From assembly GCA_016110215.1 (NCBI GenBank), contig JADWQD010000004.1, positions 1,054,001 to 1,118,000 of the forward strand: DNA of 64,000 nt, written 5' to 3'. The notes beneath the pieces were generated by a model. It was not told where the DNA came from. It saw nothing but the letters and a program-made list of their open reading frames with translations, and did not search any database. Source of the stretch: Capronia americana (lineage: Eukaryota > Ascomycota > Eurotiomycetes > Chaetothyriales > Herpotrichiellaceae). Numbering within the stretch: position 1 is the stretch's first letter; the number at the start of each line of letters is the position of its first letter. Position numbers and translations under genes: made by a program. Below are positions 56,058 through 64,000 of the stretch, piece after piece.

Positions 56058-58056
56058 GCGATCGGGGTCCTTCATCACAAGGAATATTTTCAATGATCGA
56101 ATATCTCACTCTTGCCAAGGTGCATAATCGATGCAGCATGAGCACCCCACGGCGTGAGCCTGATAGAATAAAATCCACGGCGCCAAAATACCGGGTTTCT
56201 AGACCTTCCGTCGCTACGTCGCCAGAGAGAATGCTTTTCGCAGACTTGTGGCTGGAGACCGCGCGGACGTTGCGAATATGCATGACTTCGGGTCGATGCG
56301 AGAATTCGTTCCACTCCCCAAGATCTCGTTCCGCAGCATATAAATAGGCATGCATAATTCTGTGCCCTGGAATACGCCATGTTTGCTACGTGCGAAACGT
56401 GCGGCTGGGCTGGGGTCGTCCAGGGTCGTCTTGGGGTTCCGGGCAGGGTCTAGGTGAGCGTTACGCGCAAATCCGGGGGAGTGATAGAGGCCACGAAGTG
56501 TTCATCAACCGCCAATGGCCATAACGTTAGGCAGTACCTTCCTGTTTCGTGGCTAAGAACGCGAGGCGGATGGCATCGTACACGGCAAAGAAACGAGACG
56601 GCACGCAGTGTCATCTGACTGCCCCGTGGTCTAACTCGGCAACAGTAATGGGCGATGTGTTCTGTTTACTGTTGAGCGTGGTCGTCCTGCTTATAGAGTC
56701 GGAGAGTCTGGACCCCGCGACGGGACCAAGATCAGGTAATCCAGGGCCCGGGCCCGAGTTCGAAGCACTGGTCCGCATCATGGATTTCAAAACACTCCGC
56801 GGCCGGCTGACCCTGCCACTCCGACCATCAAGGATCCGACGGAATGATAGTGCATCGAAACACGCTTACCGATGACGCCTTGATATGTCGTACAATATGC
56901 TGTGAACTGTCGTGAGGAAGGTCACAGTGAATTAGTGCAACCCGGCTACGTGACTATGACAGGCCGCAAAGAGGAGATCAAAAAGCATTTCCGTATTTCG
57001 TTTCGATGCGCGTATGACTGTTTGAAGGTACACGTTCGCGAGAGGGCGCAGGGCGTCAAGTCGGTTTTAAAGTGATGCGCAACTCATCGCCAATAACGGT
57101 GATAAGCCACGGTAAGCAGCAGGCCAGAGGGCGCGTACGTCGCAGGGGTCACAGGGGTGGAAGAGGTCGGCCGAAGCAACGTGCCAGCGTATCTCCGTCG
57201 TGAGTCCTCGGATCCAAGGCCGCTCAATTCCCCATGCGGCGAAGGTCGCGACAGAGTCCAAAGCCCAAGGTTTCCTCAACGGCAAGTTGCTTCCGACCGG
57301 GCCAATTCAATCCCTTTTCCCTCTCTCTCCGCATAACGCACAGAAGGCATCAGCCAATCTCTTGCCCTGCCACGCTTGGTGTCGTTAGGCGTGAGTCAAA
57401 TGGCCGCTGCTGATTTGCCCGATGGACCATTTCGACCAGATCGGACAGTTCATGCTGACCGCGCCCTACTCGTACGCCCGTCTGCGGCTTGCATGCGGGC
57501 CCTTTGGTGTTTCCTCCGGCCGGCTCGCCCACGGGTTTAGTCAACCCAACCTTACGAATACGCACCGCAACATGCTCGCTTTCGGTGGAGAACGAGTGTT
57601 TCCACGGGGATAATGTGAGAATGTGACTCAGGCACCCATGAAACTAATCTGCAGTGTAAGTGATATATACAATTGCAACCTCGTGCTGGCCCACAGGAAA
57701 ACTTCTTTCCATCAGAGAAAATCTGTTCGACGCATCAGGTCAACAAGCAAACAGCAACGACTCGTCCGGAAAACGTTTTGCCTTCGACCGCACATTACGA
57801 AAGCAGCTACCACCCCATCCCTGTGCCTCGTGACGTTAAAGGTTCAACCGAGTTTCAGCCTTCACATGTCACAGAGCGAGGCTTTCCACCATTCTACAAT
57901 ACTGCAGCCCACCGCTATCTCACCCCGAAATTTTTCTACAAACAGGATCCACCGCGAAACTTTTCCATTGACATAGAAACACACATCTCCCACGTGTTTT
58001 CTAGTCACAACAACAAACAATCAATTACACGAAAATTCAAACCACAAAACGCAAAC
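56058..58056. other. Gene-poor region (2 kb)
   Basis: No recognised gene, RNA or repeat. The final 400 bp is A-rich (AAACA/CACAAA tracts) and is probably the leader of the small gene at 58057; its frame is open upstream but lacks an ATG. Confidence 0.55.
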
Positions 58057-58458
58057 ATGCCTTTCTCAACCATGGCGCCGCTCAGCAGACCGCCTTCACG
58101 TGATCTCACGCAGAGCCGGAGACTATCACGCGAAGAAACATTCCATCTGGCCGAAACGGCACGAAAGAAGACCTCGGACAAGACAGTCCGCGAGGATCTC
58201 AGATTATCACTTAGCCACGGTCACCTGCTAGAACAGCTTCTCCAAGAAATCGCCCGAACAGAGCGAGAACTTCAAACATCACCGACAGAAGACAAGTACC
58301 TGCTTCCCCGAGAACGAAAATCATCACAGCAGGAACGGAGGAGGACGTCGGTGGAGGAACGGGAGCTCGTCGATGAGTACGGGTTTCCCTTGGAATCAGA
58401 CGATGGGGAGGAGGAACTGACGTTAACGCGGACGCCATCGCGAAGGCCCTCGAGATGA
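58057..58458 (+). CDS. Hypothetical small disordered protein, 133 residues
   Basis: Not recognised. ATG after an A-rich leader (GCAAACATGCC). The first 35 residues are rich in Ser, Arg and Pro (LSRPPSRDLTQSRRLSREE); residues 35-70 form an amphipathic helix (LRLSLSHGHLLEQLLQEIAR); the remainder is charged, with an acidic stretch (ESDDGEEELTLTRTPSRR) and a basic Ser end. Composition resembles small regulatory or phosphoproteins, with several RxxS-type sites. No neighbour gives a functional hint. Confidence 0.45.
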   Translation: MPFSTMAPLSRPPSRDLTQSRRLSREETFHLAETARKKTSDKTVREDLRLSLSHGHLLEQLLQEIARTERELQTSPTEDKYLLPRERKSSQQERRRTSVEERELVDEYGFPLESDDGEEELTLTRTPSRRPSR

Positions 58459-59212
58459 AAGACCCACAGGCTATTGGATGAGGCTTTGCACTCTACTCCT
58501 CTGGTTCTCTCGTCTCACGGACTTGACACGATTACGACTTGATTGTTAGCGGCTTTTCTTACCGGTTCAATGATACCCCCACACAAACTGAAAGACCAGA
58601 CGGTCTCAGACAGCAAAAGCTACGGCTTTCGCAACGGAACAATGGATCTTCTGAGATGTCCCCATGTTATGGCTGACAATTTCCCTCGAAGACCATATGG
58701 CAAAGAAGAAGACGGAAGGAGGACCGGCGAGCGGGAGAAACATTGACGGGCTCGGACGAGGACCCCTTGGGCGGTAGAATGGTCCACACAGGCTATTGGA
58801 GGAGCTTTGTGCTCTACACCTGTGTTCCATTCCATCCGCTCAAGGAACCGGTCCAGCTCGTTCGTTGCGATCCTAACGTTCAGATCCTACCGAAAGAGAA
58901 AGACGGATGTTGCGGAGGAAACAGATTACAACCAGGCAAATAGTTAGCAGTCGAGCAATCGGCTTCATCAAACGCAAGATCTATTCTCAAGGCAATCCTA
59001 GTATTCCACATTGTTTTTTTCTATCCTCTCATGCTACCCATCCCATTACGCAGTCACGACAGCACACAGCACACAGCACACAGACACACGTTGGGATCCG
59101 CGGCTTCTCGGCTTCGCGGCATTGAATCTTGTGTCCATAGAATCCAAATGCCCCAAAAAGGAACCGCTTCCGGATCGGGTAACCCAGCCAACAACAAGGG
59201 ACCTCGATCCTC

Positions 59213-59246
59213 GTACACAGTACGGAAGTACGTTCGTACCGTGTAC
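59213..59246. repeat. Inverted repeat with 12-base arms
   Basis: Arms GTACACAGTACG (59213-59224) and CGTACCGTGTAC (59235-59246) pair at 11 of 12 positions around a 10-base loop that itself contains GTAC. Confidence 0.8.
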
Positions 59247-59595
59247 AGCCAAACATAATTTTTCTCAAGTCTACACACCGTCGCCGCCACGGACGCCCAG
59301 AAAATTTAAACCCTTTCCACCTTGGGATCCTCTTCCAGAACGTTCAGCGGGCCGATTTCGTACTATGTGTGGCAGGGCGAGAAATTTGCGCGCAATAAAC
59401 ATACGAGTACAACGGAGGGAGCATTGGCATTGACTAGTACTGTGGATAAATCCCGTTGCATCCATCCATCGGTCCATCCACTTTTGGGATTCTCAATCCC
59501 ATTCGGGGATCGAAAATTATGTAAGTAAACCAGCGACTATGCCGTAGTGTGTATGTAGTATAGCGTGTGATGCCCGTGAGTCATAATTGGGGACT

Positions 59596-59611
59596 CGTAG
59601 TACCGAGTACT
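59596..59611. repeat. GTAC-centred repeat, copy 2
   Basis: Exact 16-base match to 10371-10386, followed by CGTAC. Confidence 0.85.
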
Positions 59612-60713
59612 CGTACTGAAGAAATTTGCCTAAGGCGCGAGGCGGGAGGCGGGGTGGGTCAAGGGGATCCGCAGCCAAGCGAGTATTTCGTACAGTACTA
59701 CCACGGGCAACACGGGCGAGGCCAAGAAGTTTTTGGCGGCGGGGGTCATTTTACTGCAAAAGTAACAATCGAACAGTAAATAGTAAAACCCACGGGACGC
59801 ACTTTGTGCAGTTAGGCTATCACATGGATGCCACAGCGAGGGTAGTTGCTCGTGTTATCCGAGTTCGCGAGTGTGAATGAAGGCGAATGCGAGTGTGAAT
59901 ACGAGTGCGAGGCCCGAGTCCGAGTTCCCGAGCCTGTCGTAAGGCGTGTGTGCCCTTCTCGACTAAAGAAAGAGGCACCGCACCGTACCGCATTGACCTA
60001 CGTACTTCGGTATTCGGGATATGGCACCGACGAGAACGCCATCCACTACGGGAGACGGACCCCGAGTACATAGGACACGGCCAGGGGTTCCTTGTCCTCA
60101 ATTGAGGTGAAATTTAGCGCTGTGTTTGATGATGTTGACCACAGTTCCCAACTGCGATATCGTTGGCCCATCACTGGATGGCTCGCAGCGGATGGTGAAG
60201 CGGTGAAGATAAGATAAGTATGTTGAGATGCCAGACCATACCCTCCAGCATAGACTGTTGGTGGGAGGACGTGGGGTGGAGAGACGTGGCATTGCATTGA
60301 ATTGTTGAGATCCCTCCCATCGCAAGGATCCCTTCATCACCATCGTGACGTGTGCATTGGCGCAACCAGTTCTCCCGTCACAACCATCTCACTTCCGTGT
60401 AATTGCAAGGCCGTGCCGTCCATTCAGGTGCGTATCATATCACGGGTGGACGAAAGTTCTTGCATGCATGCATTCATACCTCGTACTAGTACGGAATACG
60501 CACCCTAGCGCCACACGTCGTGATCGAATATTTGCGTGGGAAAAGAAATCCTCGATCGGCTTTTAGCCGTCGACACGAGTATCCCGGCCGCCGGCAGGAT
60601 ACCATTTTCAGAGACTTAACCGTGGTGTACGGAGGACTGTACAGCGGTAAACCGCTTCCCCCGATGGATCACACCCAGACTCGTCCTCGGCCTCCGCGTA
60701 GATACATAGGCCC

Positions 60714-60726
60714 AGTACCGAGTACT
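60714..60726. repeat. GTAC-centred repeat, copy 3
   Basis: AGTACCGAGTACT, the 13-base core shared with copies 1 and 2. Confidence 0.8.
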
Positions 60727-61521
60727 CTGTATGATTCGTCCGCAAGTTGCCTTCTCTGGTAAATACCTTCTACGCGGTCATTTGATCGTGAATATGGCTC
60801 TCGCAGGAATCGCCCTGCAGAGAACGCGCATGTATACAACCATATCCAGCGACCAGGTCGCTCGGACTGCTTTGCCCATACAATCGGAGAGTTCAGCGAT
60901 GAGGGGGTCCTGGAGTCAGCTCTCACTTGATGCATCTCGGATACGCGGCTTGTGTGCGACATCGGCGCGTAAACTATCGTGCCGTAAACAATCACCTTGG
61001 GCTCAAGGACTTCACGCCGCGCGATGATCGTAGGTTGGCCTCGTGATCGGAGGGAGAGAAATGAGCTGCATGTTTGAGTCTATAGTACTATGTTAGAACG
61101 ACCGGAACGGAAGGGACGGCCTGTTGACTCCAAAGTTGAGAAGCGCCACGAAGGGATGCACGGCCGAGGTCCTGAAGAGAGGAGCCGCCGGTACGCACCC
61201 ACATAACTTAGGTACTGGAGAGTGACCAAGTTCGGATGGTAAATGTGAAATGGTATACCATTATCGAGAGAACGTGATGGAGAGGAAGATGCCAATCGGG
61301 GACTCGTACCCGGTATACGCTCAGCCTTACGGCACCTCCGCCCCACCTGACGAGGCTCCCCAGGCTAACTCGTGTACTCGTCGTAGGCGCACCATCCCGC
61401 CCTGCGGAGATGTGCTTCCCCGGCACATTCAAGTTGGCGTCACCCAACAACTCATCATCTACAATCCACACTCTTGCCAGATTGATTCGCGTTCTAGGAC
61501 TTCTCCCTTCCTCCGCCAACG

Positions 61522-61995
61522 ATGTCCTCACCTCAAACTCACCCTGACGTCCCTCCCCTGCCCCCTCCCTCCACCTTCTCCATCCTCCCTGACATCTACA
61601 TCCTCCTCGCACGCTTAAACCTGCTCCACCAGACCCAACTGAACGGGCACTCGCAGCCGTCCCAGACCCAAGCCTCCTCGACCCAGCACCTTCCGTCCCA
61701 GACCCAATCCAGCGCCACGACGGGCTCGCAAATCCCCCCGTCGATCCTCAACGGCGCGAATCTGCTCGATCTCAAGGACTTGCCTGGCCAGATTTATCCG
61801 CTGAAACAGAAACTGGCGCGCGCACGCGCCGCAGTGGAGGAGTTGCCAGACGTGGAGAGGACGGTGGAGGAGCAGGAGGTGGAGATTCAACGGTTGGAGG
61901 CAATGGTGAAGGCCTTAAGAACACGGCTGGGCGGGCTGGGGGAGATTGCGCGCGAGAAGCCAGACGCGGAGATGACGGAGCACCAGGAAGGTTGA
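61522..61995 (+). CDS. MED9: Mediator complex subunit 9 (MED9)
   Basis: Subunit of the middle module of the Mediator coactivator of RNA polymerase II. Single exon, 157 residues. N-terminus Pro-rich with the helix-forming STFSILPDIYILLARLNLLH; a Gln/Ser/Thr-rich linker; then the C-terminal coiled coil typical of the subunit (IYPLKQKLARARAAVEELPD, then VERTVEEQEVEIQRLEAMVK). The size and layout match fungal Med9. The coiled-coil alone is not proof, hence moderate confidence. It converges on the SHMT gene, with stops 394 bp apart. Confidence 0.75.
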   Translation: MSSPQTHPDVPPLPPPSTFSILPDIYILLARLNLLHQTQLNGHSQPSQTQASSTQHLPSQTQSSATTGSQIPPSILNGANLLDLKDLPGQIYPLKQKLARARAAVEELPDVERTVEEQEVEIQRLEAMVKALRTRLGGLGEIAREKPDAEMTEHQEG

Positions 61996-62389
61996 GAACA
62001 GATGGGCGAGGAATTAAAAGCAGCTGCAAATTTAATCGACGGCCTACACCACAGACACCTCTTCTCGTTGGAGAGTCGCAGGGAACATCGATTGTGGCGA
62101 GCCGACAAACACGGAGTGGATGTGAACGAAGCTACCTCAGCAGGGCGGTGCGAGAGAGATCTTGCCATGTGGCTTAGGAGATCTACCGACTGTGTGCTGG
62201 TTACGACGCATTTCCTGGGTGCTAGAGGGTATCGTTGAAGATACCGAGCAGACTTTTCTGATCACCACTACCGCCTAGGCCGAATTGAAGTCCGAGGTTC
62301 GTTGAAATCTGGGAAAGACATGACCATACCCATCGACCAAACGCCAAGCGTCCGCATCATCCATGATGTCGCCCGTTCAAGACCGTGGT
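61996..62389. other. Convergent intergenic region MED9/SHMT
   Basis: About 390 bp of 3' flanks. A 78-codon open frame at 62002-62238 is probably chance. Confidence 0.5.
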
Positions 62390-63991
62390 CTACACCGGCA
62401 ATGGGAAGCTCGAGGCCCAATCCGCAATCTCCTGTCTCAACTTCAGGATCTCCTCCACAGATTCACCAGCGACTTTCTCCTTGAAGTCCTTCAGCTTGTT
62501 CGCCTCCTTTGGCAGCTCACTCTGGACCTTCTTGCATAATTTGATGCTCTGGTCAATGTATCTGGCCACTCTCTTGAAGTCTTCCTCTCCAAAGCCCCGA
62601 GAGGTCATGGCTGGGGCACCAACACGGATACCGTATGGGGTCAAGGCGGACTTGTCCCCGGGAATACTGTTCTTATTGCAAGCGATGTTGATCTGCTCGA
62701 GCACAGCTTCGAGCCGAGCACCATCAAGGGCTTGCGGGCGCAAGTCGAGCAAGACCATGTGTGAATCGGTTCCATCTGCGACAAGCTTGTATCCCAGCTC
62801 TTTGAACTCGGTCTCGAGAGCTTTCGCGTTCTTGAGCACTTGTTCCTGGTATGCCTTGAACTCCGGGGTCGCAGCCTGCTTCAATGCAACTGCCAACGCA
62901 GTGATGGTGTGGTTATGCGGGCCACCCTGATGGCCTGGAAAGACGGAGAAGTTGATGGGACCTTCGAGGTCGTAGAGGACTTGTTTGCCGGTCTTGGGGT
63001 CTGTGCTGCGAACGCCCTTGCGGAAAAAGATCATTGCTCCTCTAGGCCCACGGAGGGATTTATGTGTGGTGGTGGTGACAACATCGGCGTGTTCGAACGG
63101 AGAAGGAATGACACCCGCAGCGATGAGGCCGGAAATGTGTGCCATGTCGACGATCAGGTATGCTCCGACCTTGTCTGCAATTTGTCGCATGCGGGCGTAA
63201 TCGATGAGTCGGCAGTAGGCGGAGGTGCCGGCAACGATGCATTTAGGGCGGTACATGAGGGCGTTTTCTTCGAGTCGGTCGTAGTCAATTATGCCGGTCT
63301 CGAGGTTTACGCGGTAGGGGAAGGTCTCGAAGTAGGTTGAGACGGCGGAGATCCTGTGAACCATCGTCAGTTATCCGGCTTCTTTGTGTGCCTTGTGTAT
63401 AATGCTTACTTCCTCTGCGGTGTCTGATACCCGTGACTCAGATGCCCGCCGTGCGGCAGATCCAAGCCCATCAACCGATCATGCGGTCTCATCAATGCCT
63501 GGTACACCTGCAAGTTCGCCGGAGAACCACTCAAGCACTGTACGTTGACTCCCCACTTCTCTGGATCCAGGTTAAACGCCTTCAAGGCGCGGGATTGGCA
63601 AGTGAGCTCGATAGAGTCGATGTGCTGGTTTCCTCCATAGTAGCGAGCTCCCGGGTAGCCTTCACTGTACTTGTTGGACATAGGGGAGCCGAGTGCGTCG
63701 AAGACGGCGCGGGACGTGACATTTTCAGAGGCGATGAGGATGATCGATTCGCGTTGGCGCTTGATTTCTTTTTTCTGTAGAAACTGTGTCAATACGACAA
63801 CGTGTTGGTAAAGGATATGTGATGCATACCATGATCTCCGCAATCTCTGGGTCAGACTCGACCAAGGACTTCTCGAGCATCTGTGCGTAGCATCCCTGTC
63901 AGCGTCGTGGCCCCGGAGGGGCGTGTGAGCAGACACTTACGTCTTTGTGAGACTGGGAGAGCGCATAGCTGGGCGCAGTCATGGAACCCAT
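62390..63991 (-). CDS. SHM2: Serine hydroxymethyltransferase, cytosolic
   Basis: PLP enzyme converting serine and tetrahydrofolate to glycine and 5,10-methylene-THF. Four exons: 63991-63941, 63880-63830, 63774-63410 and 63353-62390 (introns 60, 55 and 56 bp) give 476 residues. Family blocks are complete: EKSLVESDPEIAEIM, ESIILIASENVTSRAV, NKYSEGYPGARYYGGNQ, SGSPANLQVYQALM, the PLP-lysine block VVTTTTHKSLRGPRG, and GIRVGAPAMTSRGF. There is no obvious mitochondrial targeting peptide, so cytosolic (Shm2 type). The ATG at 63991 is 10 bp from the window edge; the frame is open to the edge, so a longer first exon cannot be excluded. Confidence 0.94.
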
Positions 63992-64000
63992 GATTTCTAG

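Larger units (their letters stand above)
58459..61521. other. Gene-poor region (3 kb) with GTAC-centred palindromes
   Basis: No recognised gene. Contains two further copies of the GTAC-centred motif (59596-59611, 60714-60726), an imperfect 12-base inverted repeat (59213-59246), a CACACAG-type repeat near 59055-59085, and a repeat of GCGAGTGTGAAT near 59868-59900. Only short open frames. Confidence 0.6.

Noticed and set aside
56549..56875. 108-codon open frame after the Atg22-like gene with a short hydrophobic stretch
   Set aside because: Begins with a non-ATG codon and has no further support.
62002..62238. Downstream extension of MED9 or separate small gene
   Set aside because: Different frame from MED9, no intron of workable size links them, and the translation is unremarkable.

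Overview
The window is nuclear DNA from a filamentous ascomycete (Pezizomycotina). I recognise about nineteen protein-coding genes. They carry 26 short spliceosomal introns, almost all 48-93 bp, with GT...AG ends and CTAAC/CTGAC-like branch points. Several families are typical of these fungi: a DASH-complex Dam1, a Clr5-domain protein, a Ytp1-like membrane protein and the circadian clock protein FREQUENCY. A frq gene argues against Aspergillus or Penicillium, which lack it; I cannot place the species more closely. I recognise no tRNA, rRNA, transposon or CRISPR array.

Layout. 0.1-9.95 kb: RPN3 (proteasome lid), DAM1 (kinetochore), a homeobox/C2H2 transcription factor (minus) divergent from UBP8 (SAGA deubiquitinase). 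9.95-14 kb: about 4 kb with no recognisable gene. 14-19.5 kb: a Ytp1-like membrane protein converging on an unknown 795-residue protein. 19.5-24.7 kb: gene-poor, with a cluster of small, partly hydrophobic, partly antisense-overlapping candidate genes. 24.7-32.7 kb: rhomboid protease RBD2, GPI transamidase subunit GAA1, a GFA/CENP-V-type zinc protein, a ketopantoate reductase-like protein and a GH18 chitinase. 35.6-41.8 kb: a Ras GTPase-activating protein and a UBA protein with a possible PB1-like region. 44.1-54 kb: a Clr5-domain protein, mitochondrial succinyl-CoA:3-ketoacid CoA-transferase (SCOT) and frq with a 1.66 kb upstream region. 54.2-64 kb: an Atg22-like vacuolar transporter, a small hypothetical protein, Mediator subunit 9 and cytosolic serine hydroxymethyltransferase at the right edge.

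Most genes are housekeeping and their order looks like ordinary fungal synteny, not a functional cluster. Short-range organisation is visible: divergent pairs that may share promoters (homeobox factor/UBP8; ketopantoate reductase/chitinase; frq/Atg22-like) and convergent pairs (GFA/ketopantoate reductase, Clr5/SCOT, MED9/SHMT).

I do not see an unmistakable new system. The parts most worth following are the orphan small-protein cluster at 22.0-24.2 kb, the GATCG-rich region upstream of frq, a homeodomain that has lost its invariant Asn51, a long nested hairpin just after the Ytp1-like gene, and a family of GTAC-centred inverted repeats in the gene-free regions. Splice sites were assigned by hand from consensus signals, reading-frame phase and remembered family conservation, so exon edges are inferences.
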